Of a DNA stretch of 64,000 nt, positions 1-11,983 are shown in pieces. Origin of the DNA: Arthrobacter pascens. Lineage in GTDB: Bacteria; Actinomycetota; Actinomycetes; Actinomycetales; Micrococcaceae. The stretch covers positions 1 through 64,000 of the forward strand of contig NZ_JAFHKT010000134.1 of assembly GCF_017052465.1 (NCBI RefSeq), written 5' to 3'. The translations under genes were made by a program, and so were the position numbers. Every line of letters begins with the position of its first letter. Positions within the stretch are counted from its first letter, which is position 1. The notes under the pieces were generated by a model, which did no database searches, was not told the DNA's origin, and saw nothing but the letters and a program-made list of their open reading frames with translations.

Positions 1-355
1 ACTCCTCGGCAGAGAGCAGCGGACCCTCTTCGGTCACGGCGACCTTGAACAGCCAGCCGGCACCGTACGGATCGCTGTTGATCAGCGCCGGATCGGACAC
101 GACGTCGCCATTGATCTCGACAACCTCGCCCGTCACCGGGGAGTACAGGTCAGAGACGGACTTGGTGGACTCCACCTCGCCGCAGGTCTCCCCGGCGGTC
201 ACAGCCGAACCGACCTCGGGCAGGTCCACGTAGACGATGTCACCCAAGGCATCGGCAGCCACGGCCGAAATTCCAATCCCCGCAGGGCCCGACCCGTCAG
301 CAGCAACCCACTCGTGCTCTGCGGAGTACTTCAGTTCAGCAACTACTTTGCTCAT
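1..355 (-). CDS. gcvH: Glycine cleavage system H protein, partial at the window edge
   Basis: Lipoyl carrier protein that shuttles the aminomethyl group between the P, T and L proteins of the glycine cleavage system. Reading the minus strand from the ATG at 355 gives [17 protein letters not shown], the usual H-protein N terminus. The lipoylation region follows, with the modified lysine in ESTKSVSD and the conserved YSPVTGEV. About 118 of an expected ~125 residues are present; the stop lies off the left edge. It is third in a gcvP-gcvT-gcvH operon, 59 bp after gcvT, so it should share the glycine riboswitch control upstream of gcvP. Confidence 0.97.
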   Translation of the reverse strand, partial: MSKVVAELKYSAEHEWVAADGSGPAGIGISAVAADALGDIVYVDLPEVGSAVTAGETCGEVESTKSVSDLYSPVTGEVVEINGDVVSDPALINSDPYGAGWLFKVAVTEEGPLLSAEE

Positions 356-414
356 GTTTTTCAATCCTTAAAGTTTGTTTTGGGTTTCGCCAGGCTCACC
401 CAGCGGGACGGGAC

Positions 415-1563
415 CTACTTTTGGCGCTTGTAGAAAGGCAGCGCGACGACTTCGAACGGCTCTGCCTTGCCGCGCAGGTCGATGTCGAGGGCGGTGCCCG
501 GTGCGGCGTGTTCGACGTCTACGTACGCCATGGCGATCGGGTAACCCAGGGTGGGGCTCGGTTGGCCGGAGGTCACTTCGCCAGCAACGTTGCCGTCCTT
601 GAGGACGGGGTAGAGGCCGCGGCCGGCACGGCGTCCCAGGCCCTTGAGGCCGACCAGCTTGCGGCCGGTTGTTGAGCCGGCGCCGGCTGCCTTGAGCTCG
701 CTCAGGGCCGCCTTGCCGATGAAGTCCGATTCCTTGGCGAGCGAGACAACCGGGCCCAGGCCTGCGGCGTAGGGGTTGCCTTCGCGGGAGAGCTCATTGC
801 CGTAGAGCGGCATGCCGGCTTCCAGGCGCAGCGAGTCGCGGCAGGCCAGGCCGGCGGGGATGAGCCCGTGGCCGGCACCGGTTTCCAGCAATGCCTCCCA
901 CATGCCCGCGGCGTCCTCATTGGGAATGTAGATCTCGAAGCCGTCCTCGCCGGTATACCCGGTGCGGGCCAGCAGCAGCTCCTGAGCAGTGCCGTTGACG
1001 GTTATAGCTACCTCGACGGCAGCGTAGTACTTCAGCTCCGTGACGAGCGAGTGCTGCTCGGCCGGGACCAGCGTCAGCAGGATGGCCTCGGCGTTCGGGC
1101 CCTGGATTGCGATCAGGGACGTCTCGGCGGACACGTCCTCGACGGTGACGTCGAAGCCGCCTTCTTTGCCGGACCTTGCCCTTTCGGCCAGTGCTGCGGC
1201 GACCACCACGGCGTTGCCGGCGTTGGGGACCACGAGGTACGTGTCGTCTGCCCGGCGGTAGGAAATCAGATCATCGATGATGCCACCGTCTTCCTGGCAG
1301 ATCAGAGAGTACTTAGCCTTGCCCACGGCCACGGCTGACAGCTTGCCGGCCAGGGCGTAGTCCAGGAACGCTGCGGCGTCCGGGCCGGTGACCCAGACTT
1401 CGCCCATGTGGGAGAGGTCGAAGATGCCGGCGGCGTTGCGCACGGCGTGGTGTTCGGCCAGCTCGGAGGCGTATTTCAGGGGCATCTGCCATCCGCCGAA
1501 GTCGGTGAAGGAGGCGCCGGCCTTTTTGTGCTCTTCGTAAAGGGCGGTGTAATTCTCAGTCAT
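415..1563 (-). CDS. gcvT: Glycine cleavage system T protein (aminomethyltransferase)
   Basis: Transfers the methylene carbon from aminomethyl-lipoyl-H protein to tetrahydrofolate, releasing ammonia. The 382-residue product starts MTENYTALYEEHKKAGASF and contains the GcvT fold, with FGGWQMPLKY and HHAVRNAAGIFDLSHMGEV near the N terminus, and ARTGYTGEDGFEIY and CRDSLRLEAGMPLYGNE in the folate-binding part. The frame stays open upstream to 1743, but the ATG at 1563 fits the family N terminus and avoids overlap with gcvP, which ends at 1598. The 34-bp spacing from gcvP supports a single transcript. Confidence 0.97.
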   Translation of the reverse strand: MTENYTALYEEHKKAGASFTDFGGWQMPLKYASELAEHHAVRNAAGIFDLSHMGEVWVTGPDAAAFLDYALAGKLSAVAVGKAKYSLICQEDGGIIDDLISYRRADDTYLVVPNAGNAVVVAAALAERARSGKEGGFDVTVEDVSAETSLIAIQGPNAEAILLTLVPAEQHSLVTELKYYAAVEVAITVNGTAQELLLARTGYTGEDGFEIYIPNEDAAGMWEALLETGAGHGLIPAGLACRDSLRLEAGMPLYGNELSREGNPYAAGLGPVVSLAKESDFIGKAALSELKAAGAGSTTGRKLVGLKGLGRRAGRGLYPVLKDGNVAGEVTSGQPSPTLGYPIAMAYVDVEHAAPGTALDIDLRGKAEPFEVVALPFYKRQK

Positions 1564-1597
1564 GTGAAAACCTTCCGGTGATCGAGCTTGTCGAGAT

Positions 1598-4474
<2,877 letters not shown>

Positions 4475-4529
4475 TGAGGAACTCCATAATTCAGGTGGCA
4501 CCGAGGTGCCACGATGATTCGGGTTCCTC

Positions 4530-4727
4530 CCCGCTCTGTATTGGACCTGAGAGTTTCCGCTTTGCCCGCTCTTTAGCAGGGCGCCACTTGCACCGTCGGT
4601 GAGCCCGGTTTCCCGGACTGCTTTCCAGAGTTGCCTTGCCGCGGCGGTACGTGGGCCTGAGAGATTCCTGGGGAGGGTTTGCTCCTACGGCGCCTGCTGA
4701 ACGTACCGGCAGGACTCTCCCGCCGCA
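4530..4727 (-). promoter_or_regulatory. Tandem glycine riboswitch upstream of gcvP
   Basis: The minus strand shows two consecutive glycine aptamers. The first, about 4645-4725, has GGGAGAGTCCTGCC, then GGCGCCGTAGGAGCAAA and ATCTCTCAGG. The second, about 4535-4640, has GGCAACTCTGG, then GTGCAAGTGGCGCC and AACTCTCAGG. Both CTCTCAGG tails and both GGCGCC elements match the class. Known biology: glycine binding turns on gcv expression; its place 60-250 bp upstream of gcvP fits an ON switch. The expression platform was not resolved. Confidence 0.95.
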
Positions 4728-4912
4728 GATCATAAGCCGTGCCACTGGTGGGTGACACGGCTCACACTCTATAGGCTCGCAGGCCGGATGCAAAATATGC
4801 GTCACATGCGCCGTTGTTTCTTGCCGGCAGGCGAGGCGGCATTTCTCCGCTGGCGTGGCGGCAAACCGGTCAAATACGTGCGGAATGTTGACCTGGTGGT
4901 GGTAGGGATTAG

Positions 4913-4944
4913 CGGACGACGGCGGGACCTCCCGCCGTCGTCCG
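4913..4944 (-). terminator. Intrinsic-type hairpin after the SDR gene
   Basis: A perfect inverted repeat with a 15-bp stem and 2-nt loop; each arm carries GACGACGGCGGGA or its complement. It lies just past the stop of the minus-strand SDR gene (4957). It lacks a clear U tract, which is common for terminators in high-GC actinobacteria. Close relatives of the same hairpin occur at 13126-13157 and 34657-34684. The interval between the riboswitch and this hairpin holds no supportable gene. Confidence 0.75.
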
Positions 4945-4956
4945 TTGCGTTTGGTG

Positions 4957-5820
4957 TTAGGCGTCCTCGTGGGCGAGGTTGCTGGAGAGTTCGCGGCGGG
5001 CGTCGGCCTGTTCCTGGAGTTCCTTGGCCCGGGCTTCGAATACCCCCACGGCATCCGCGCCGGCAGCGAAGCGCAGAGGCGGTTCGTTCAACTCGGCCAG
5101 TTGGAGCAGCGCTTTGGCGAGCTTGGCGGGGTCCCCGCCCTGCTGTCCGTTCATACCCTGCCACGCCGTGACCGTCTGCGCGGTCCTCTCGGCATAGTCC
5201 TCGATGGTGGATTCGGCGTACTGGGTGGATTCCGGAGTGAGCAGCTCGGTGCGGAAGAACCCCGGTTCCACGATCATGGTGCGGATGCCGAACGGGGCCA
5301 CCTCGGGGGCCAGCGACTCAGCCCAACCCTCAACGCCGAACTTCGATGCGGCGTACGCGGTGAGGAATTCCCCGCCCGCGATGCCTGCCGTGGAGGAGAT
5401 CGTGACGAGGAGGCCGGAGCGCTGCGCCCGCAGGACGGGCAGGGCCGCGCGGGTGACGTTCATGGGCCCGAACATGGTGGTTTCAATCTGCGTCCGGAAG
5501 TCCTCCGGGGTGATCTCCTCGAAGAAGCCGGCGTAAAAGTTGCCTGCGTTGTTCACGAGGACGTCGATCCGGCCGAACCGTTCAACGGCGGCCTGGATGG
5601 CGGCCGCCGCGTCGGCGGGGTCGGTGACGTCGAGCTTAAGGGCCAGCAGGTCCTCGCTCGCGCCTACGGCCTGGGTGACCTTTTCCGGATTGCGGCCGGT
5701 GGCGACGACGGCGTGGCCGGCTGCGAGGGCTGCCTTCGCGATGTCGGTGCCCATGCCGCGGCCGGCGCCGGTGATGAACCAGACCTTTTTCTCGGTCATG
5801 GTGTCTTTTTGTTCAGTCAT
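4957..5820 (-). CDS. SDR family oxidoreductase
   Basis: Classical short-chain dehydrogenase/reductase of 287 residues; substrate unknown. The cofactor motif TGAGRGMG is near residue 18, NNAG near 90 and the catalytic YAASK near 160, preceded by the active-site serine in TISSTAG. The chosen start (MTEQKDTMTEKK, 5820) overlaps the stop of the upstream regulator by 8 bp, indicating translational coupling; a second ATG six codons in is possible. The pairing with an MmyB-type regulator suggests that the regulator controls this enzyme. A strong hairpin follows the gene. Confidence 0.9.
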   Translation of the reverse strand: MTEQKDTMTEKKVWFITGAGRGMGTDIAKAALAAGHAVVATGRNPEKVTQAVGASEDLLALKLDVTDPADAAAAIQAAVERFGRIDVLVNNAGNFYAGFFEEITPEDFRTQIETTMFGPMNVTRAALPVLRAQRSGLLVTISSTAGIAGGEFLTAYAASKFGVEGWAESLAPEVAPFGIRTMIVEPGFFRTELLTPESTQYAESTIEDYAERTAQTVTAWQGMNGQQGGDPAKLAKALLQLAELNEPPLRFAAGADAVGVFEARAKELQEQADARRELSSNLAHEDA

Positions 5821-6802
5821 GTGAGGGTTTCGTCTTTCCTGTGGTGTGTGTTCCGGGCTGCGCAAGGGTGCGCGTCTCCGGGCCAGCGGATCCATCGGCA
5901 GGACCAGCGGCGGTGGTTGTTTCGGGAGGTGATGCCGCCCAGCTGGCGAGGAATGCCAGCGCATTTTCGGACGCGGAGCCGGGCTCAGCGGTGAAGGTGA
6001 ACAAGGTCTGGCCCTCATCACCGGGAAGGTGCAGCGTCTCGTACTGCAAAGACAAGTCCCCGGCGACCGGGTGATGGAAACGTTTGCTTCCCGTCGTGTG
6101 GATCCGCACATCGTGCCCGGCCCACAACTCAGCAAACAGCCCGCTGCGTGTGGTCAGCTCCCCGACGAGCTCGTTCAGCTCGCGGTCGTGCGGGTTTCTC
6201 CCTGCTTCCGAGCGCAGCATCGCAACCGTGGTGGCCGCGACCGCCCGCCAATCGGGGTAAAAGTCACCGGCGCGCGGATCGAGGAAGATGAAGCGCGCCT
6301 GGTTCGGCAGGCGGCCTTGAGTGTCCTGCCCCGGCTGGGCGGCCGAGTTGAACACTGGTCCGTACAGCGCCCGGCCCAGCAGGTTTGCGGCCAGCACGTC
6401 CGAACGGCCGTTCTGCACCATGGCGACCACTCCGGTCATCCCGTCCAGCAGGCGGAGCACCCCGGGACGGACCCTTTGCCGGGGTGGCCGGCTCGGCGCC
6501 CGGCGTGACGACGTGTTGGCCGTCCGTGCCAGATCCAACAGGTGCGCCCGCTCGGCCTCGTCCAGTTGAAGGGCAGAAGCCACAGCCTCGAGCACCGAGT
6601 CTGAGACGCCGCGTATGCTGCCGCGTTCCAGCCGTGTGTAGTAGTCCGTGCTCACCCCGGCGAGCTGCGCCACTTCCTCACGGCGCAGGCCCGGCACCCG
6701 GCGCAGCGCCCCGAAGCTGGGGATGCCAGCCCGCTCCGGGCTGATCTTCGCACGGCGCGAGATCAGGAACTCACGGATGTCATCTTTTCTGTCCACAACC
6801 AT
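5813..6802 (-). CDS. XRE-family regulator with MmyB-like ligand-binding domain
   Basis: Transcription factor of 329 residues. The N-terminal helix-turn-helix (RRVPGLRREEVAQLAGVSTD, then YYTRLERG) is typical of the MmyB family. The C-terminal half has the MmyB PAS-like ligand pocket signature, with DVLAANLLGRALYGP, PNQARFIFLDP and the late FHHPVAGDLSLQYETLHLPG. Members usually sense small hydrophobic molecules and often control adjacent SDR genes. ATG at 6802 is chosen because VVDRKDDIREFLISRRAKI is the normal N terminus. The gene overlaps the SDR gene by 8 bp, so the two form an operon. Confidence 0.9.
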   Translation of the reverse strand: MVVDRKDDIREFLISRRAKISPERAGIPSFGALRRVPGLRREEVAQLAGVSTDYYTRLERGSIRGVSDSVLEAVASALQLDEAERAHLLDLARTANTSSRRAPSRPPRQRVRPGVLRLLDGMTGVVAMVQNGRSDVLAANLLGRALYGPVFNSAAQPGQDTQGRLPNQARFIFLDPRAGDFYPDWRAVAATTVAMLRSEAGRNPHDRELNELVGELTTRSGLFAELWAGHDVRIHTTGSKRFHHPVAGDLSLQYETLHLPGDEGQTLFTFTAEPGSASENALAFLASWAASPPETTTAAGPADGSAGPETRTLAQPGTHTTGKTKPSHD

Positions 6803-6989
6803 CACGCTACGCAGCCTGATCGGTCGGTGGCAGTGTCTATCAGACACCCCCAGCATGGGCCGACCCGCCCGCTATTGCCCGGCTGGCGGTCGGGGCGTAA
6901 GTTGCGGATACGCGCGCTTCTTCCTGGCGCTGCTTCACCTGTATCCCGACATCTGCGTTAGTGGTTCATCGTCCGGAAGGCGCGTGGCT

Positions 6990-8066
6990 ATGAGGACTCC
7001 GTCCAAGCTTCTGACCTCGGCGGGCGTGGGCCTGCTGGCACTTCTGGCGGCGTCAGGATGCACTGCCCCGGCCGCCGGTCCTCCTGCCACCGAACAAGCC
7101 AAAACGCTGCAGATTGCCACCGATGACGAGCCAGGCCGTCCGGCCGCGGCCCAGGTTGAGGAATTCGCCCGCCAGGTCAAGGAAGCCTCCGGCGGCAAGA
7201 TCCTGATCGAACCGCTGTGGAAGGCCGTGGGCCACGACAAGGACGACTGGGACCAGGCGGTGGCACGCGGAGTGGTGGCCGGCGATTTTGACATGGGGCT
7301 TGTTCCGGCTCGGGCCTGGGACACCGAGGGCGTGGGTTCGTTTGCAGCATTGCACGCGCCGTTTCTGGTGACATCGAATTCACTGCTGGCCAAGGTGACG
7401 GAGCCGGCCATCGCGGACGAAATGCTGGCCGGTCTGGACAAGGTCGGCGTGTCCGGGCTGGCTCTTTTTCCCGAAGGTACGCGGATGCTCTTTTCGTTCG
7501 GCAAACCGGCGCTGAAACCTGGTGACCTGGCCGGAAAGAAGGTGCGGGCTCCGCGTTCAGAGACCACCTACGCGTTGCTGAAAGCACTCGGTGCCACTCC
7601 GGACGATCTGGTGGGCGAGCTGTTTCCCGAAGGCCTTGCCGCCGGAACTGTGGTGGCGGCGGAATCGTCGTTCGCGTTCGCCGGGACATTGCCGGAACCC
7701 ACGACCGTGACCGGCAACCTGGTCCTCTACCCCAAGGTGAACTCCCTTGTGGTCAATGCCAAGGCCCTTCAGACACTGAGCGACGCCGAACAGCAATTGC
7801 TCAGAACAGCTGCAGCAGCCACGCGCACGTGGGCTGCCGAAAACATGACGACGGCGACTGATGACGCGGCCAAATTCTGCAAGGACGGCGGGACCGTTGT
7901 CACGGCCACCGAGGCCGAGGCCGCCCTCTTCAAAGCGGCCGGCGCCCCTGTCTACGCGAAGATCGAGGCCGACCCGGAAGCGAAGGCCCGCATAGCCAAG
8001 ATCAGGGATCTGGCCGCCGCCGAACCTGCCCCTGACGCCATCAAGCCCTGCAGCCCCGGCGGTTAG
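6990..8066 (+). CDS. TRAP-type (DctP-like) substrate-binding lipoprotein, orphan
   Basis: Predicted extracytoplasmic binding protein of 358 residues. The N terminus is a lipoprotein signal ending in LLAALLAASGC-type residues, so the mature protein would be lipid-anchored. The body follows the DctP pattern: ASGGKILIEPLWKAVG, then FDMGLVPARAW, PAIADEMLAGLDKVGVSGLALF and LAGKKVRAPRSETTYALLKALGA. No TRAP permease subunits lie nearby on either strand, so transport function cannot be assumed; it may serve a distant permease or act as a sensor. The start at 6990 gives a proper signal peptide, although the frame is open much further upstream. It is divergent from the MmyB regulator. Confidence 0.85.
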   Translation: MRTPSKLLTSAGVGLLALLAASGCTAPAAGPPATEQAKTLQIATDDEPGRPAAAQVEEFARQVKEASGGKILIEPLWKAVGHDKDDWDQAVARGVVAGDFDMGLVPARAWDTEGVGSFAALHAPFLVTSNSLLAKVTEPAIADEMLAGLDKVGVSGLALFPEGTRMLFSFGKPALKPGDLAGKKVRAPRSETTYALLKALGATPDDLVGELFPEGLAAGTVVAAESSFAFAGTLPEPTTVTGNLVLYPKVNSLVVNAKALQTLSDAEQQLLRTAAAATRTWAAENMTTATDDAAKFCKDGGTVVTATEAEAALFKAAGAPVYAKIEADPEAKARIAKIRDLAAAEPAPDAIKPCSPGG

Positions 8067-8086
8067 GCCGAGCTCGCCCCCTGCAG

Positions 8087-8458
8087 TCAGACGTGCTGGT
8101 CTACAAGAACAGGGTTGCCGTCCGGATCCACCACAATGAAGCTCGCCGGGCCCGTGGTTCCCTCATCTGCCTCCGAAACGAACTGCGTGCCCCGCGCTTT
8201 CAGTTCCCGCTGCAGCTCACGGACATCGGTGAATGAGTCGAGCGCCTCCGCGTCCTGGTTCCAGCCCGGGTTGAACGTCAGCATGTTTTTCTCAAACATC
8301 CCCTGGAAGAGGCCTATGACAGTGTCGCCGTTCCTCAGAATCAACCAGTTCTGGGCGATGTCGCCACCAAACCTTGTGAATCCAAGCTTCTCGTAGAAAG
8401 CAGCCGAGGCCGCGATGTCCTTGACAGTGAGACTGAGCGAGAAAGCGCCGAGTTGCAT
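8087..8458 (-). CDS. VOC family (glyoxalase-like) protein
   Basis: Single-domain vicinal-oxygen-chelate protein of 123 residues. It begins [27 protein letters not shown], the common beta-alpha-beta opening of the fold, and ends with [20 protein letters not shown]. Members bind a metal and act on varied small molecules, or bind drugs; the substrate cannot be told from sequence. It converges on the DctP-like gene with 20 bp between the stops. Confidence 0.88.
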   Translation of the reverse strand: MQLGAFSLSLTVKDIAASAAFYEKLGFTRFGGDIAQNWLILRNGDTVIGLFQGMFEKNMLTFNPGWNQDAEALDSFTDVRELQRELKARGTQFVSEADEGTTGPASFIVVDPDGNPVLVDQHV

Positions 8459-8562
8459 GTGTTACTCCACTCTCGAGAATGCCGGAATCCAACCGATGCT
8501 ACTCTCGGCCCGCCTCCGCCCAGGGAACCGCCAGCGGCGGGTTGCCCCACCGACGTGCTGTT

Positions 8563-9138
8563 TCAGAACCTGAGTTGTGCCGCTCCGAATGACACCGCGA
8601 ATTGAACGCACCAGAGATCAACGGACCTGTACTTCGAAAGATCAACGCCGTCGGGGATTCTGTACACCTGATTGCCCTGGTTTCCCTTGATCAGGCCGAG
8701 GTCAAGATGAGCAGCGGAGCCCGCCGTGAACCACCCGCCGGTGCCCTCCACCACGTCTGCGGCGCTCAGCCAGACGTGCACGTCCGGGCCGTTTGAGGTG
8801 TCGAGATTCTCCAGGGTCAGAACCCGCGTGCCGTCCGGCTGCTCAATAATCCGCACGGTTCCCGACGTCGCGTGTTCATGGCTGATCAGGGAACCTTCGG
8901 CGAGCTGGACCGCTCTGGCAGGCACATCCTCGGTACGTGCTCCGGACGGCGAAGGGACGGCTGGTGAGGCGGAAGGAGACGATGTTGCGTGCTCCGGTGA
9001 GGCAGCGACCGTCGGAATGGCTTCATCCACCCTGACGTCGACAAACAGAAGCCACGGCTTGAACAGCGCCAGTCCGATGGCCAGCACGACGGCGGCACCC
9101 GCCGCCGCGGCGATGACCCAGGCCCGCTTGCGTCCCAT
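8563..9138 (-). CDS. DM13 domain membrane-anchored protein
   Basis: 191 residues. An N-terminal membrane anchor (residues ~5-30, WVIAAAAGAAVVLAIGLALF) is followed by a Ser/Pro/Ala-rich linker and a C-terminal DM13 domain of about 100 residues. DM13 hallmarks are visible: ISHEHATSGTVRIIEQPDG, LENLDTSNGPDVHVWLS, and a single cysteine near the end in WCVQFAVSFGAAQLRF. DM13 domains are proposed redox or electron-transfer modules; the bacterial role is unproven. ATG at 9138 is preferred because the upstream in-frame ATGs add a hydrophilic stretch before the anchor. Confidence 0.85.
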   Translation of the reverse strand: MGRKRAWVIAAAAGAAVVLAIGLALFKPWLLFVDVRVDEAIPTVAASPEHATSSPSASPAVPSPSGARTEDVPARAVQLAEGSLISHEHATSGTVRIIEQPDGTRVLTLENLDTSNGPDVHVWLSAADVVEGTGGWFTAGSAAHLDLGLIKGNQGNQVYRIPDGVDLSKYRSVDLWCVQFAVSFGAAQLRF

Positions 9139-9219
9139 GAAACCATCGTCCGCGTGCCGGTCGCATCCGGCAATGGTTGAACACCGCATCACACACGTTC
9201 AGTCACCGCCGGAGGGTGG

Positions 9220-10110
9220 TCACGCGTCCCGTCGCTTCACAGTCACGATCGCGCCAGCCAGCGCCGCGGCCGCCCATGCGAGCATGGCAAGGCCGCCTTC
9301 CGTCTGCGTCAGGGCCTCCGGCTGAGTCCGGATTGCGACCATCTGGGTGCCTGCCGAGGAGGGCAGGTAGCGGCTGATGTCCATGAAGAGTTCGTTCTGG
9401 CCGGACAGGATCGCAAGCACTATCGGCGCGACGATCAGCAGGCCGAGGGTCGCCATGATGCCGCCGGCACTGTTGCGCAGGAGTGCACCGATGCCCAGGC
9501 CGAGGATCGCGACCAGTGCAAGGTAGGTGCCGGCGTTGAGGATGCTCGGGATGACGCCGTCGGCGGTGACCTCGTAATTCAGGCCCTGAGGTTCCAGCAT
9601 CGGCTGGGCCACCACATAGGAGATGAGGGCGGCGACGGTGCCCACGACGAACGAGGTTCCGGCGATGACGAGCGTCTTCGCCAGGATTGCAGTGCCCCGG
9701 CGCGGCACGGCGGTGAGCGTCGTGGTGATCATGCGGGTGCCGTATTCGGAGCCGACCTGCATGACGGCGAGGGAAGCGATGAGGAACTGCGCGATGGCAA
9801 TGCCGGAGGCCGGGATGTCGCGTGCCATCATGCCAAACTCCGCCACCATGCCTTGCTGTTCGGCGCCGCCCTCCACCGCGCCGCTATGCGCCGCAAAGCC
9901 GGACGCCATGTCGACCACGGCCAACGTGCTGAGCAGTCCCACCCCGATCATGCCCAGCAACGTGATGCTGAGGATGACATAGCTGGAGCGCAGTGAGGTC
10001 AGTTTGATCCATTCGGCGTGCACAGCCCGGAGAAAGGTCAGCCCGGTTTCCTGGTCGCGGCGGTTTGCGGCTGCGGCGCGGCGGCCGGTGGGCGCGGTGG
10101 TCGTGCTCAT
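9220..10110 (-). CDS. ABC-2 type transporter permease
   Basis: Membrane subunit of 296 residues with about six hydrophobic segments, starting near residue 45 (SYVILSITLLGMIGVGLLST) and ending with LAMLAWAAAALAGAIVTV. The N-terminal RAVHAEWIKLTSLRSSY is typical of ABC-2 permeases that work with DrrA/BcrA-type ATPases. Its start overlaps the stop of the ATPase gene by 4 bp (ATGA), so the two are translationally coupled. Substrate unknown; exporters of this type often move peptides, lipids or antibiotics. Confidence 0.9.
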   Translation of the reverse strand: MSTTTAPTGRRAAAANRRDQETGLTFLRAVHAEWIKLTSLRSSYVILSITLLGMIGVGLLSTLAVVDMASGFAAHSGAVEGGAEQQGMVAEFGMMARDIPASGIAIAQFLIASLAVMQVGSEYGTRMITTTLTAVPRRGTAILAKTLVIAGTSFVVGTVAALISYVVAQPMLEPQGLNYEVTADGVIPSILNAGTYLALVAILGLGIGALLRNSAGGIMATLGLLIVAPIVLAILSGQNELFMDISRYLPSSAGTQMVAIRTQPEALTQTEGGLAMLAWAAAALAGAIVTVKRRDA

Positions 10111-11036
10111 CGGGTTCCCTCTCCTGCGCCGGCCAGCACGGCGGAGCGGTATTCAACGTCATCTCGCGTCAGTTCCATGTACGCCTCCTCGAGCGTCGCC
10201 CTTACCGGGACCAGCTCGTGGATCAGGGCGTCCTGCTCCCGTGCGATCCAGGCGATGCGCCGCGGCTCGGCGCCAGTGACCTCCAGCTGGCCCGGCTCGA
10301 CTTCCCGGAAGGCAATGCCTTCAGCTGCGAGTCCTGCCTGGATCAGGTCGGTCCGGTCGCTGCGGAGCAGGGTCCTGTCCTGCCCTTGGGCGAGGATCTC
10401 GGACACGGGCGCGTCGGCGATGATCCTGCCCCGGCCGATGACGATGAGGTGATCGGCGGTCTGCGACATCTCGCTCATCAGGTGCGAGGAGAGGAAGACC
10501 GCCCGTCCTTCGGACGCGAGGTGCCGGGCCAGGTTACGCACCCATTGGACGCCTTCAGGGTCCAGTCCGTTCACCGGCTCGTCGAAGATGAAGGTCTTCG
10601 GGTCGCCGAGCAGTGCGGCGGCGATGCTGAGGCGCTGGCCCATGCCAAGCGAGAAGCCTTTGACGCGCTTGCGGGCGACTTCCGTGATGCCGGTCATCGC
10701 CATGACTTCCTGCACCCGGCTGCGTCGGATGCCGTGGGTGGCGGCCAGGACGGACAGGTGCTTGGCAGCACTGCGGGCCGGGTGGACGGCCTTGGCATCC
10801 AGCAGGGCGCCGACTTCCCGCAGCGGTGCGCGGTGCTGGTCGTATGGACGGCCGTTGACCAGAACCTGGCCGGCGGTGGGCCGGTCCAGCCCGAGGATCA
10901 TCCTCATGGTCGTGGATTTGCCGGCGCCGTTGGGTCCAAGGAAGCCAGTGACCTGGCCTGGCTGGACGGTGAAAGTAATTCCGTCGACGGCGGTACGTTT
11001 TCCATACCTCTTGGTCAGGCCGTGAGCCTCGATCAT
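10107..11036 (-). CDS. ABC transporter ATP-binding protein (DrrA/BcrA type)
   Basis: 309-residue ATPase. It has Walker A in GPNGAGKSTTMRMILG (~residue 38), the signature FSLGMGQRLSIAAALLG, Walker B in TFIFDEPVNGLDPEGVQW and the switch histidine in VFLSSHLMSEM. The C-terminal extension with REVEPGQLEVTG is typical of this exporter class. The ATG at 11036 (MIEAHGLTKRYGKR) is chosen over an in-frame ATG 30 codons upstream that lacks family similarity. It couples with the downstream permease through a 4-bp overlap. Confidence 0.93.
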   Translation of the reverse strand: MIEAHGLTKRYGKRTAVDGITFTVQPGQVTGFLGPNGAGKSTTMRMILGLDRPTAGQVLVNGRPYDQHRAPLREVGALLDAKAVHPARSAAKHLSVLAATHGIRRSRVQEVMAMTGITEVARKRVKGFSLGMGQRLSIAAALLGDPKTFIFDEPVNGLDPEGVQWVRNLARHLASEGRAVFLSSHLMSEMSQTADHLIVIGRGRIIADAPVSEILAQGQDRTLLRSDRTDLIQAGLAAEGIAFREVEPGQLEVTGAEPRRIAWIAREQDALIHELVPVRATLEEAYMELTRDDVEYRSAVLAGAGEGTR

Positions 11037-11315
11037 GGTCCAGCTTTCTTTCGGGAACGGGTGGACGTTCAGTCCATGCGTGCGGAGCCGGACACAGCAC
11101 TCCCCGCCCCCACACCCAGTAAACATGCGTAGTCCCGTTCGGGGCGGGAATTGAGCCGCAGTTCATCGGCAATTCGTGATTGTGTCCGATATTTGAGCCG
11201 TCGCCGGCCACAGGCGGTCGTTTCGGCCTTGGGGCCGGCCAGTCCTACCTCACTGAGCACACGGAAGCACTTCGCGCGAGTGTGAAAAGCTACCTGTGAG
11301 CAAGCGTGGGGCGTG

Positions 11316-11708
11316 TTATTTGCGGGTGGACTGGAACAGCTCGACGACGTTGCCGGACGGATCTTCCAGCAAGATTTGCTGACCGCCGGGACCGGTGACA
11401 ATGTCGTTCCGGAATGTGATGCCTGCGGCTCGCAGCCGGTCCACCTCGGCAGCGATGTCGTCCACTATGAGGTGGACGCGGTTCCACCCCCCGGGCGCCG
11501 GCACGGTGCCGTCCGGCATCGGCCGGCCTGCCGAGCTAGTTGGCCCGCTCAGTAGGAGGCGGAGCCGGCCGCGTACGACGTCGGCGAACGCCGGTGCGGC
11601 GCTCATCCTGAGGGTGAATCCGAGGTGCTTCGTGTAGAAGTCGATGGCCGCGTCGACGTCGTCGACCATGTACCGGACGCTGACCAGGTCCGCAAGGGCA
11701 TCGGGCAT
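11316..11708 (-). CDS. VOC family (glyoxalase/bleomycin-resistance-like) protein
   Basis: 130-residue VOC protein. It opens LVSVRYMVDDVDAAIDFYTKHLGF and ends with GPGGQQILLEDPSGNVVELF, where the glutamate is the usual metal ligand. RVHLIVDDIAAEVDRLRAAG in the middle starts the second half of the fold. Substrate unknown. It stands alone on the minus strand. The ~280 bp to the upstream side of the ABC exporter gene hold no supportable gene, only presumptive promoters. Confidence 0.88.
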   Translation of the reverse strand: MPDALADLVSVRYMVDDVDAAIDFYTKHLGFTLRMSAAPAFADVVRGRLRLLLSGPTSSAGRPMPDGTVPAPGGWNRVHLIVDDIAAEVDRLRAAGITFRNDIVTGPGGQQILLEDPSGNVVELFQSTRK

Positions 11709-11983
11709 TTTTGGATCCTCTCCGAATTCCTTCCGCCGGATGGTCCTGCCCTGCAGCCGGGCCCGGGCGGCTCATCTCATGGTCGCACAGGGCGCGCCCC
11801 CACGCACCGCGGAAGCAGGGTCAGGCGCAGCGGGAGAAGCATCGAAAAAGCCAATGAATAACCGTTAAAACTGATCGCTTTTCTTGGCTCATCTGCGAGC
11901 ACATACTGGTGAAACACCCGATCTGGTCACGGACCCGGGACCGTAACCGACCAGTGGCCTGCCGGACCTCCGAAGGATTGACC

